From JARRKC01 sp037388505 (GTDB lineage Bacteria; Acidobacteriota; UBA6911; RPQK01; JAPXNP01): 64,000 nt of DNA. Positions 8,621 through 16,690 of this stretch are shown one piece after another; position 1 is the stretch's first letter; each line of letters starts with the position of its first letter. The stretch is from the NCBI GenBank assembly GCA_037388505.1, contig JARRKC010000002.1:1-64000 (forward strand). Reading direction: 5' to 3'. The notes under the pieces are model-generated. The model saw nothing but the letters and a program-made list of their open reading frames with translations. It made no database searches and was not told the origin of the DNA. Both the position numbers and the translations under genes were made by a program.

Positions 8621-9633
8621 GCATCTACGGCGACTGGATAGAGTCTTGGGAGAGGAAGCTCACGCTCCGGGATCGACGCAGAAGGGTTTTTCCATTCGAG
8701 TGGGGTCTGGACTGGCTCGGTCTGGTCGAGAGGGACGGTGCCGGACCCCTGGAGACGCTTCGTCAGTGGGCTTGCGACGCGGTCCGGGACAGCGAACTCT
8801 TCTATCACGCTCCTCCAATGGAGTCGCCTGGACTCGAGTCATCCCAGTTGGTCTTTGCGACACCTACGCCGAGTCTGTTGGACCGAAACAACCGTGCCCG
8901 CTGTCGGATATGGTACAGCACGGGATCCAAGGGGGCGGTCGTCGTGCTGCCTCAATGGAATGCCGCGGCCGACAGCCATGTCATTTTGTGCCGGATGCTT
9001 TCGAAGCTCGGTATCACGGCCGTCAGAATGACTCTGCCCTACCACGAAGAGCGTGCCCCGGAGGGAATGGAGCGCGCCGACTTTCTGGTTGGTCCGAACA
9101 TCGGGCGAACGCTGCATGGCACCCGGCAGGCCGTGCTCGAGACGCTTCAGGTCGTAGGTTGGTTGCGGGAACAGGGGTACGAGAAGATCGGTGTCATGGG
9201 AACCAGCCTTGGCTCCTGCGTTGCTTACCTGGCTTTCTCACACAGCGATGACATCGACACGGGCGTCTTCAACCATGTCTCGGCCCACTTTGCCGATGTC
9301 GTTTGGACCGGATTGTCGACCCGCTATGTCCGTTGGGCCCTGGAGGGGAACATAAGTCTGGAGGAGCTCCGGGATTGTTGGGCGCCTCTGAGCCCGTGGT
9401 TCTTCATTGAGCGTCTGCGGCAATATCCACGCCCGCACCTGATGATTACCGCCCGGTACGACCTCACGTTTCTTCCACGGCTTTCGGATCTCGTGTTCTC
9501 TGGCTATGGGGAACAAGGCCTGGGCTGTGATCGCGTAGAATTACCTTGTGGACACTATACGATGGCGCACTTTCCGTTCAACGTTCTCGACGGCTGGCAC
9601 ATCTGCAAATTCCTGCATCGTCGGCTTGTCTGA
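8617..9633 (+). CDS. ABHD18-like alpha/beta hydrolase
   Basis: The 338-residue protein carries the alpha/beta hydrolase triad in order: nucleophile Ser in GTSLGS (~residue 194), Asp in ARYDLTF (~280) and His in CGHYT (~310). The layout with a long N-terminal region and VVLPQWNAAAD before the core fits the ABHD18 (DUF2048) group, whose substrate is not established. No signal peptide or membrane segment is seen, so it is probably cytoplasmic. It overlaps the upstream AI-2E gene by 4 nt and is followed, 54 nt downstream, by a second AI-2E gene, which suggests that hydrolase and transporters handle a common small molecule or lipid. That is inference. Confidence 0.78.
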   Translation: MSIYGDWIESWERKLTLRDRRRRVFPFEWGLDWLGLVERDGAGPLETLRQWACDAVRDSELFYHAPPMESPGLESSQLVFATPTPSLLDRNNRARCRIWYSTGSKGAVVVLPQWNAAADSHVILCRMLSKLGITAVRMTLPYHEERAPEGMERADFLVGPNIGRTLHGTRQAVLETLQVVGWLREQGYEKIGVMGTSLGSCVAYLAFSHSDDIDTGVFNHVSAHFADVVWTGLSTRYVRWALEGNISLEELRDCWAPLSPWFFIERLRQYPRPHLMITARYDLTFLPRLSDLVFSGYGEQGLGCDRVELPCGHYTMAHFPFNVLDGWHICKFLHRRLV

Positions 9634-9687
9634 TCGCACGGTTCACATCGCCCGAATCGGACAGACCCGGACCGAAGCGAGGATTCC

Positions 9688-10785
9688 ATGACTGAACATC
9701 CTCTGGCGCTCTCCAAGGGATTGAAATTCCTGCTGGGAGCGGCGTCCTTTGTCGCCATCGTCGCCGGGATGAAAGCGGCTGCCCCCCTGCTGGTTCCCTT
9801 TCTGGTTGCCGTCTTTCTGGCCGTCATCGCGGCCCCGATGGTGTTTTGGCTGCGAAGGCAAGGGGTCCCCGCGACAATTGCAGTGTCCGTCGTGATCATC
9901 ATGATGATCGGATTCCTGACCCTGGTGGGCTACTTCGTCGGGAGTTCGATCAACGGTTTCGTGAGTTCCCTTCCAGCCTACGAGGAAGGTCTCAAGGTCA
10001 AGGTCCTCGATCTGGCGAACTGGCTCGGGGAGCACGGCATCGGCCTCTCGCAGAAGACTCTGACCGACTCCTTCGATCCGGGGGCCGCGATGGGCATGGC
10101 GGCGAAGCTGATCACATCGATCGGTGGCCTCATCACGAACGCGCTTTTGATCCTCCTGACCGTCATCTTCATCCTTCTCGAGGCGTCCAGTTTCCCCGCC
10201 AAGATCCGGAGTGGACTGGAGAACGCAGAAGTGACCCTGGAGGGATTCCGGGAATTCGCCATTACGCTGAACCGCTACGTGGCCATCAAGACGATGGTCA
10301 GCCTGGCGACGGGCGCGTCCGTGGCGTTCTGGAACGCCGCGATTGGAATTGACTACCCACTGCTCTGGGGACTGTTGGCCTTTCTGCTGAACTACATTCC
10401 GAACCTGGGCTCGATCCTGGCGGCCGTCCCGGCGATCCTGCTCGCGCTGCTTCAGTACGGTTGGGTGACCGCTCTCATCCTGGGCATCGGCTATCTGGTC
10501 ATCAACCTGGTCATCAGCAACCTGCTCGAACCCCGATTCCTCGGACGCGGGCTCGGCCTGTCCACACTGATCGTCTTCGTGTCCCTGGTTTCCTGGGCCT
10601 GGGTTCTTGGTCCCGTCGGTATGCTGCTCTCCGTTCCGCTGACCGTGACACTGAAGATCGCACTCGCCAGCAGCCCAAGGACCCGTTGGATCGCGGCACT
10701 GCTGGGTCCACCGATCCCTGAACCCGTCGGTCCGACCGATATTCAGTCAGAAGAATTCGAGATCGGTCGGCCGACGGAGTCGTAG
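9688..10785 (+). CDS. AI-2E family transporter (second copy)
   Basis: The 365-residue protein is a PF01594 membrane protein with about eight transmembrane segments: two near the N-terminus (~18-50), one at ~62-85, one at ~150-170, and four in the C-terminal half with YPLLWGLLAFLLNYIPNLGSIL, the family signature with its P-N/I-P-x-x-G motif. A hydrophilic ~25-residue tail ends the protein. It is diverged from the copy at 7544, so this is not a recent duplication. A GAGG sequence precedes the ATG. Substrate unknown. Confidence 0.9.
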   Translation: MTEHPLALSKGLKFLLGAASFVAIVAGMKAAAPLLVPFLVAVFLAVIAAPMVFWLRRQGVPATIAVSVVIIMMIGFLTLVGYFVGSSINGFVSSLPAYEEGLKVKVLDLANWLGEHGIGLSQKTLTDSFDPGAAMGMAAKLITSIGGLITNALLILLTVIFILLEASSFPAKIRSGLENAEVTLEGFREFAITLNRYVAIKTMVSLATGASVAFWNAAIGIDYPLLWGLLAFLLNYIPNLGSILAAVPAILLALLQYGWVTALILGIGYLVINLVISNLLEPRFLGRGLGLSTLIVFVSLVSWAWVLGPVGMLLSVPLTVTLKIALASSPRTRWIAALLGPPIPEPVGPTDIQSEEFEIGRPTES

Positions 10786-10786
10786 G

Positions 10787-10801
10787 GGAAGCGCTGCTTC
10801 C
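10787..10801. terminator. Short hairpin between convergent genes
   Basis: Perfect 6-bp stem GGAAGC/GCTTCC with a 3-nt loop lies exactly between the AI-2E stop codon (10783-10785) and the phosphofructokinase stop codon (10801-10803). There is no T-run, so terminator function is uncertain. Confidence 0.3.
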
Positions 10802-11976
10802 TACTTCAGGCTCTCGAGCAGCATCGGGCTGCCCAGTTTGTTGTCATAACGGGGTCGATACCGCTCCGTGTTATACATCTTCTCGATGTCGACCCTCCGA
10901 GCGCCAAGTGCGGGGTCCGGAATCTCGGAGTGGGTGTAACGACCGGAACGGATTCCGATCATCCGGCCGGAAACGCCGTCGTTCAGAAGATCGACCGCGA
11001 TATTGGCAAAAGTGATAGCCACCAGGTGGTCGATCGAGTCGGGATCCCCACTGCGCAGGTCGTACGTGAGGTCACTGGACATCGTGTCCTGGCCGGTTCG
11101 CTTCTTGATTTCCTGGCTCAAGTCCGTACCGATGTCCACCTTTTTGCGGTGTCCGAAGGCATCCGCCTCTCCGTACTCCTGAACCTGACGACCCTCCCAG
11201 GTCGCACCCTCGGAGACGACGACCAGGGCGTAGCTCGAAGGATTGTTCCTCTTGTCCTCGAGGAGCACCTCGCAAAGATGATCGAGGTCGAACGTATGCT
11301 CCGGGATCAGACAGCGCGTAGAAGTGACATAACCTGTGTAGAGGGCGCTAAAGCCCGCGTCTCGACCGAAAATGCGGAACACACCGATCCGTTCATGAGA
11401 TCCCAACGTCGTGCGTTGCCGGGTAATCAGTTCCTTGGCCCGCGTGACGGCCGTCGAAAAGCCGATGCAGTATTCCGTGTTCTGCACGTCGTTATCCATG
11501 GTCTTCGGAATGGCGATCACGGGAAAGCCTTCACGGTCCAGACGTGCCGCATAGCTCAACGTATCGTCGCCGCCGATGGACACCAGCGTGCCTATTCCCA
11601 GCCTTTCGAGGTTCTGAAGGACGAGGGGGGTGAGGTCCCAAAGATCGCCGCTTCTTTGGTATTTCGCCGCTTCGGCTGTGGAGATGTGAGGGGGCAGCTT
11701 CGCTTTGGTCGTCTTCCACGGGTTGGTTCGCGAAGTGTGCAGGACCGTGCCGCCGCTCCGGTCGATTGCCCGTGTATTCTCACGTGTCAAGGGTCGGACG
11801 TAGCGAGGATCGAGCTCCATGCTCGGGTCCATATGAGTCAGGCCTTCCCAGCCTCGACGAATCCCGAGTACCTCCTTGCCCATCTCTGTCGCCCTGTAGA
11901 CTACCGACTTGATGACCGAGTTCAGTCCCGGAACGTCGCCGCCCCCGGTCAGAATTCCAATCTTGTTCTGCTTCAT
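10801..11976 (-). CDS. 6-phosphofructokinase, probably PPi-dependent
   Basis: This 391-residue enzyme phosphorylates fructose 6-phosphate in glycolysis. The N-terminal GILTGGGDVPGLN loop, the GGDD motif at 135-138 and the PKTMDND motif at 157-163 (catalytic Asp) identify it. The residue after GGD is Asp (D138, equal to position 104 of E. coli PfkA) and the residue before TMDND is Lys (K158, position 124). Asp-104 plus Lys-124 is the pattern of pyrophosphate-dependent enzymes; ATP enzymes have Gly-104. Other family features: FGRDAGFSA and the C-terminal RSGRYTHSEIPDP. A strong GGAGGTGAG ribosome site precedes the ATG. Adjacent genes are not glycolytic. If PPi-dependent, it can run both ways. 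Confidence 0.9.
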   Translation of the reverse strand: MKQNKIGILTGGGDVPGLNSVIKSVVYRATEMGKEVLGIRRGWEGLTHMDPSMELDPRYVRPLTRENTRAIDRSGGTVLHTSRTNPWKTTKAKLPPHISTAEAAKYQRSGDLWDLTPLVLQNLERLGIGTLVSIGGDDTLSYAARLDREGFPVIAIPKTMDNDVQNTEYCIGFSTAVTRAKELITRQRTTLGSHERIGVFRIFGRDAGFSALYTGYVTSTRCLIPEHTFDLDHLCEVLLEDKRNNPSSYALVVVSEGATWEGRQVQEYGEADAFGHRKKVDIGTDLSQEIKKRTGQDTMSSDLTYDLRSGDPDSIDHLVAITFANIAVDLLNDGVSGRMIGIRSGRYTHSEIPDPALGARRVDIEKMYNTERYRPRYDNKLGSPMLLESLK

Positions 11977-12180
11977 TCTTCTCTCACCTCCGTTACAAGC
12001 ACATGTGAGCCTGAGAAACGCGACCGATTCTATTGAAGCGCGAGCGGATAAACAACTCGTTTCGATCCGGATAAGCCCAAGCCGCCAAGGCCTTCATTCG
12101 AGATCATCTGGTGCGCTCCGTGGGACCACGCCCCTCCGTCTGGCCGATCGCCGTACCGTGCGCCCCGTGTTGGAACGTAC

Positions 12181-13344
12181 CTAGCGGTGCTTCGACGCCT
12201 TCTCCAAAATCGCCATCAGTTCGTCGGGTTCGAGGACGACGGCGTTCGCCTTCATGCTGCTGGCGCGCCGAGCCTTCTCGATCGCCTCGGGAAACCTCTC
12301 CGGTTCGAGTCCGAGATCCCGTAGCGTGGGGATCTCCAGTGAATGGCGACACTCCCAGAGCCATTCTACCGCCTGCTTGCGGCCGGCAGCAGACTCTCCG
12401 GTCAGGAGTCTGCCGACTTCGTCGAAGCGCGGCAGCAGTCGGTCGGGATCACCCCGGACTTCGAGGGACCGTACGTTCGCCGCAAAGACCGGCGCAAGCA
12501 AACACGCACAGATTCCGCCGTGCGGTGCTCCGGTCATTCCACCCAGTGGCCCGGCAAACCCATGAACGGCGCCCAGCCCGGCATTCGTCAGAGCCATGCC
12601 GCCTGTCAAGCTGACCAGGCTCATATCCTCGCGCGCGCGAGGATCGGAACCTTCCGCCATGGCCCCCATCAGCGCCTTTCCGCCCAGCCCGATCGCATTC
12701 CTGCACAGGCTGTCGACAAGGGGGTTATGGCGGCTGCTCAGGAACGGCTCGATCACCTGCGTCAGTGCGTCGAGCCCCGAGTAGGCGGTAATCTTCCGAG
12801 GCATGGAATGGGTCAGTTCGGGATCGACGATGGCGACCCTGGGCAGAAGAAGAGGGCTGCGCAGGCTGACCTTGACCTGATCTCCGGGCGAGCTCAAGAC
12901 CGCATTCTTCGTAACTTCAGCGCCCGTCCCGGCGGTGGTGGGAATGGCCACGCAGGGCAGGGCGGGAACCTGCAATGGATGTCCCTGACCAATGACCTCG
13001 AGGTAGTCGAAGATCTCGCCCGGATTCGGTGAGAGGCCTGCGACTGCCTTGGCTGTGTCCAGGACGCTTCCTCCACCGAAGCCGACGATCACATCACACT
13101 GCAGCTGGCGAACCTCCTCCACCAGACTGTGCACGAGCGTCGTCGTCGGTTCCCGCGTCACGACCCCGTGGCCGACGTCCAAGCCTCTTCCCTCCAGTTC
13201 GTCCAGGAGCGGCTGGTAGCGCTCCATCGTTTTCCCCGTAATGACGAAGGGGCGCTCTCCGAGTGAGGTGATGATGAAACCGGTCTGCACATAGGTCCCG
13301 GGTCCGAACAGAATTCGCGCGGCGGTCAGGAATTCAAATGTCAT
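12181..13344 (-). CDS. Iron-containing alcohol dehydrogenase family protein with altered metal site
   Basis: I choose ATG 13344 (387 residues), which begins MTFEFLTAARILFGPG, the usual start of the group III dehydrogenases; it overlaps the rhomboid gene by 11 nt. NAD(P) is bound through FGGGSVLDTAK (~89-99) and PTTAGTGAE. The metal ligands of FucO (D196, H200, H263, H277) correspond here to D192, Q196, H261 and H275: the second ligand is Gln within SGLDALTQVIE. This Gln variant is seen in other members of the family and may mean a different metal or no metal. Substrate unknown; alcohol/aldehyde oxidoreductases, maleylacetate reductase and phosphonate enzymes all share the fold. Confidence 0.85.
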   Translation of the reverse strand: MTFEFLTAARILFGPGTYVQTGFIITSLGERPFVITGKTMERYQPLLDELEGRGLDVGHGVVTREPTTTLVHSLVEEVRQLQCDVIVGFGGGSVLDTAKAVAGLSPNPGEIFDYLEVIGQGHPLQVPALPCVAIPTTAGTGAEVTKNAVLSSPGDQVKVSLRSPLLLPRVAIVDPELTHSMPRKITAYSGLDALTQVIEPFLSSRHNPLVDSLCRNAIGLGGKALMGAMAEGSDPRAREDMSLVSLTGGMALTNAGLGAVHGFAGPLGGMTGAPHGGICACLLAPVFAANVRSLEVRGDPDRLLPRFDEVGRLLTGESAAGRKQAVEWLWECRHSLEIPTLRDLGLEPERFPEAIEKARRASSMKANAVVLEPDELMAILEKASKHR

Positions 13345-14032
13345 CGACTTCCAGCCAAGGTTCTTCCGACACTGTATCAGAAGCCATATCATCCAACGGC
13401 TCAGAGACCTCCACCGACTGAATTCTTCGCCGGGCAAATCGATAGTAGACAAGCGCCGAGAGCATCCCCACAACAACACCGATGGCATGGGTGCGATAGC
13501 TGACTTCCTGGTGCAGGACCGTGGGCATCAACACGATCAGGCCGACCCCGACAGCGTGAATGATTCGGCGTCGAACCGAGAGCCTGCGCTCGATGAGCAT
13601 ATACATGGTCAGCCAGAAACCGACCATCAGATAGACCATTCCCGAGGCGCCGACCAGACGGACATCGGCGGGCTGATAGGTGAGCAGGGAGAGATAGTTG
13701 ACGAGCCCACCCAGCAAGAAGCACAGGAACGGGAAGACGAAGAAGCCAAAATAGGCGTAGAGAAGGTACCCGAAGAAGGTGAAGAGGAGTGCGTTCGACA
13801 GAAGGTGCCCAAAATTGGCGTGGACCAACTCCCCCGTCAGGAGCTGCCAGTACTCGCCCCGCTCGAACACACCCTTCGTACTGGCTGCGAGCAGAGCCGA
13901 CCAGTTCGAGTTGACGCGCCAGCACAAGGCGGCGACGAGGAAGAGCACCAGGGTCACGGCGAGCGCGACCAGGAGACTATTCTCTCTGGGCTTCGTCGAG
14001 AGCAGCGTCTGCTTGACTCTCCGTTCTTCCAT
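13334..14032 (-). CDS. Rhomboid family intramembrane serine protease
   Basis: The 232-residue membrane protein has about six transmembrane helices. The catalytic dyad of rhomboids is visible: Ser130 in VGASGMVYL and His182 in YRTHAIGVVVGM. The conserved HxxxN of helix 2 appears as HLLSN (residues ~76-80) preceded by HANFGH. A short acidic tail follows the last helix. Rhomboids cut membrane proteins within the bilayer; the substrate is unknown. It precedes the dehydrogenase gene in the same transcript with an 11-nt overlap, though a functional link is not evident. Confidence 0.87.
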   Translation of the reverse strand: MEERRVKQTLLSTKPRENSLLVALAVTLVLFLVAALCWRVNSNWSALLAASTKGVFERGEYWQLLTGELVHANFGHLLSNALLFTFFGYLLYAYFGFFVFPFLCFLLGGLVNYLSLLTYQPADVRLVGASGMVYLMVGFWLTMYMLIERRLSVRRRIIHAVGVGLIVLMPTVLHQEVSYRTHAIGVVVGMLSALVYYRFARRRIQSVEVSEPLDDMASDTVSEEPWLEVDDI

Positions 14033-14207
14033 CCCATCAACAGTCTACCGAATTCCGCATTCCTCGAGGCGGAGGCGGTCTCGAAAGCCCTCGGAAACGG
14101 CCCATCGACGATGAGAATGCACCGAGGTCATGGGGAAACCCTGTTTGCGCCATTTCCTATCGAGATGGTAGCTTGGGTGAAACCCACCTTGACTGGAGGA
14201 GTCTGCA

Positions 14208-15101
14208 ATGGTGACCAAGCTTGACAGAAGGCGTTTTTTCTCAACTTCGTTCGCAGGAGCGGCCGGGATGATGCTCTCCCCTGCCCTGGGCTCACTGGCG
14301 TCCGCTCGTTCGGCAACCGACCGGGTTCAGCTCGGCGGCACGGGCATCGAGGTTTCCCGAATTGCCATGGGTACCGGATTCAACGGGTTCGCTCATTCTT
14401 CGGCCCAGGTGCGCCTTGGGAAAACGGGATTCACATCTCTCATGCATCATGGTTTCGACAGTGGTCTCAATTTCTTCGATATGGCCGACATGTACGGGTC
14501 CCACCATTTCATGAGAGGGGCCATAAGCGAGATTGGACGAGACCGAATGGTCCTTCTCTCCAAGATATGGTTCGCCGGAGGAGGTGGAGAGCCGCCCACG
14601 GATCGGGCCGTACCAGCGGTGGAACGCTTCCTTGGCGAATTGAACACGGACCATCTCGATGTCTGCTTGATCCACTGCGCCACGGACGCGTCCTGGGCGA
14701 CCCGCTTGGAGCGGATGCGTGACGAGCTCAGCGAGCTCAAACAGAAGGGCGTCATCCGAGCCAAAGGAGTTTCCTGTCATGATCTGGGCGCGTTGAAGGT
14801 CGCCGCCTCGGACCCCTGGGTCGATGTGATCTTCTCGCGCATCAACAACCGAGCCAAGGTCATGGATGCCGCTGATCCGAATGTCGTTGCAGACGTCCTG
14901 CGGAAGGCACGCGCCAACGGCAAGGCGGTGGTCGGCATGAAGATATTCGGTGCCGGGCAACTCGTACAGCCCCAGCAGCGCGAAGAGTCTCTGCGATACG
15001 TTTGGGGCAACGATCTCGTCAACGCGATGACGATCGGATTCGAGCACCCTGAGCAGGTCGACGACACGATTGCGCGTCTGAACGGCGTTCTTCGCGCTTG
15101 A
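14208..15101 (+). CDS. Tat-exported aldo/keto reductase
   Basis: The 297-residue protein begins with a twin-arginine signal (RRRFFSTS followed by an alanine-rich hydrophobic stretch, ending ~ residue 35). The aldo/keto reductase barrel follows with its catalytic set: Asp and Tyr in FFDMADMYGS, Lys in LLSKIW and His in CLIHCAT. Export in folded form suggests that the NADPH or another cofactor is loaded before transport. Such Tat-linked AKRs are frequent in Acidobacteriota and Planctomycetes, with unknown substrates. GGAGGAG lies 6-7 nt before the ATG. The gene stands alone. Confidence 0.88.
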   Translation: MVTKLDRRRFFSTSFAGAAGMMLSPALGSLASARSATDRVQLGGTGIEVSRIAMGTGFNGFAHSSAQVRLGKTGFTSLMHHGFDSGLNFFDMADMYGSHHFMRGAISEIGRDRMVLLSKIWFAGGGGEPPTDRAVPAVERFLGELNTDHLDVCLIHCATDASWATRLERMRDELSELKQKGVIRAKGVSCHDLGALKVAASDPWVDVIFSRINNRAKVMDAADPNVVADVLRKARANGKAVVGMKIFGAGQLVQPQQREESLRYVWGNDLVNAMTIGFEHPEQVDDTIARLNGVLRA

Positions 15102-15389
15102 ACCCGGACAACGGAATCCTGCGCCGCACACTCGCTGAAGACATGTCGGCGGATACCTCGAGACCAGACCCGCCGGGCGCGCCGGCGCTCGATTCGAAAC
15201 TTGCCAAGTTACCGGTGCATCTATACACTTATGTATCCTCTCGACCTTTCATGGAAGGGTTGTTGCTCGTGTCTTTGAGGACGGTCGGTCCTACCGGCTT
15301 GACCGTGTTTGAACTGTGCGGTATCAACGTTGAATGAAGAGTCGAGTCGATTGCTTCTTGTTTTGGAGCGAACTTTGCAAGGACGGTTA
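15102..15389 (+). other. Intergenic region without a supported gene
   Basis: A 79-codon frame (15098-15337) has no recognisable features and overlaps the preceding stop, so I do not call it. The region holds a 13-nt palindrome AACTTG-C-CAAGTT (15198-15210) and the promoter listed at 15299-15327. Confidence 0.5.
15299..15327 (+). promoter_or_regulatory. Sigma-70 promoter of the TPR gene
   Basis: TTGACC (15299-15304), 17 nt, TATCAA (15322-15327). It would give a leader of about 55 nt before the start at 15390. Confidence 0.45.
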
Positions 15390-16409
15390 ATGCCAATGAG
15401 TCTGAGAAAACAACTTATTGCTGTGGCGTTTGTAGGTGGGTGGCTGCTGACCGTTTCCGCGTTGGCGCAGGAGCCATTTTCCGCGGAGGGGATTCCGGCC
15501 GGTTCGGACTACGTATATCGACAGCAGTATGACCAGGTTCAGGAGATTCTGAAGACTCCGGACCTGAGCGAACGTGAGAAGAAGCTGGAGACGTACTACG
15601 GCAAGTTGCAGCCGGAGGCCAAGATCCGGCAGTACATGGAGGCGTTCTTCGGACAGATTGTCCAGGATATGCAGAAGAAGGGCATGAATGCCCAGGCTGA
15701 CGCGCTCAGCCAGAAGATGATGAAATGGTTCCCAAGAAGCGACGCGACGTTGGGGAGGGAACTCAAGGCCGCCTTTGACTCAAAGAACTGGGCCAAGGTT
15801 GTCGAGATCGGTGAAAAGATGCGCGCGGCGAACCCAAATGACGGGCAAGTGCTCGTGATGCTCGCCGAGGGCTACCAGAACACCAACAACACGGCCAAGG
15901 TGACCGAATTGGCGCCGAAGCTGATCGACCTTCTGGGCCCCAAAAAGGCGATCAACTACGTCGTCTTCCTGGCGGATCAGAATCGCAAGCAGAACAACGC
16001 TGCCGCCGCATCCAAGTACTACGAGATGGCGTTGCAGGCGTATCCCAGTGGCCCTCCCCAGGGCTGGCAGCCGGACCAGTGGAACGGGATCAAGATTGCC
16101 GCGTATCAGCTGACCGCGTCATCCGCCTGGCGGGCAGGCAACTATGAAGCTGTGATTCAGGCAGAGAACAAAGTCCTTCAGATCGACCCCAAGAGCGACC
16201 AGGCTTACCTATTCATCGGTCTCAGCCACTGGAAACGTCAGGAACTGGACGCGGCCCAGGATGCGTTCGCCAAAGTCGTCGTTCTCGGCAAGGCCAGCGC
16301 CCCGAAGGGGCGACAGTATCTGGAGCAGCTCTACAAGCCGCTGCACAGTGATTCTCTCGACGGGCTGGACAAGCTCCTCGACAAGGCGAAGGCCGACCTC
16401 AAACTCTAG
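15390..16409 (+). CDS. Exported tetratricopeptide-repeat protein
   Basis: The start is placed at ATG 15390 (339 residues; ATG 15396 is also possible) because GGACGG lies just upstream and a signal peptide follows (MSLRKQLIAVAFVGGW, cleavage after ALAQ). The frame open to 15309 has no support. The mature protein is rich in Lys, Gln and Asn and contains TPR-like helices (DGQVLVMLAEGYQNTNN, AASKYYEMALQAYP, YEAVIQAENKVLQIDPKSDQ, AYLFIGLSHWKRQELDAAQ). It is likely periplasmic or outer-membrane associated. A hairpin (16423-16441) follows its stop codon. No partner genes are adjacent. Confidence 0.8.
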   Translation: MPMSLRKQLIAVAFVGGWLLTVSALAQEPFSAEGIPAGSDYVYRQQYDQVQEILKTPDLSEREKKLETYYGKLQPEAKIRQYMEAFFGQIVQDMQKKGMNAQADALSQKMMKWFPRSDATLGRELKAAFDSKNWAKVVEIGEKMRAANPNDGQVLVMLAEGYQNTNNTAKVTELAPKLIDLLGPKKAINYVVFLADQNRKQNNAAAASKYYEMALQAYPSGPPQGWQPDQWNGIKIAAYQLTASSAWRAGNYEAVIQAENKVLQIDPKSDQAYLFIGLSHWKRQELDAAQDAFAKVVVLGKASAPKGRQYLEQLYKPLHSDSLDGLDKLLDKAKADLKL

Positions 16410-16422
16410 GTTGTATCGGGTT

Positions 16423-16441
16423 CCGAGTTGTGACCACTCGG
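16423..16441 (+). terminator. Possible terminator hairpin after the TPR gene
   Basis: CCGAGT (16423-16428) and ACTCGG (16436-16441) form a 6-bp stem with a 7-nt loop, 13 nt after the stop codon. No T-run is present. Confidence 0.3.
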
Positions 16442-16517
16442 CACCCGAGGGCGTGTTGCCGAAACCCTTTGGCTTTGGGCTCGACCTTGGTAGTCGCCCG
16501 TCGAGACATTCAGAGCC

Positions 16518-16599
16518 GATCTCGCGCCAAGACGCTACGGACGCCAAGGGCTCTTAGACAAAGAAATCCTTTGCCTACTCTGCGCCTTTGCGCGAGATC
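16518..16599. repeat. Imperfect inverted repeat rich in CGCAAAG-type motifs
   Basis: Two arms of about 32 nt face each other: the left arm (16518-16549) begins GATCTCGCGCCAAGACGC, and the reverse complement of the right arm (16567-16599) begins GATCTCGCGCAAAGGCGC. Both then continue with a CCAAGG/CAAAGG end. Similar CGCAAAG-rich palindromic intergenic elements occur scattered in many bacterial genomes. The copy lies between convergent genes and is probably a degenerate mobile or REP-like element. Confidence 0.6.
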
Positions 16600-16690
16600 G
16601 AGTTGTCGAGGTCACGCGCCGCTGCCGAGCCACAAACCAAATCGGGGCTGAGACCATTTGGGCCACACGCTCCCGAAACGGGAAACGGTC

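Noticed and set aside
15098..15337. 79-codon frame between the aldo/keto reductase and TPR genes
   Set aside because: No ribosome site, no motif and it runs through the promoter of the TPR gene.
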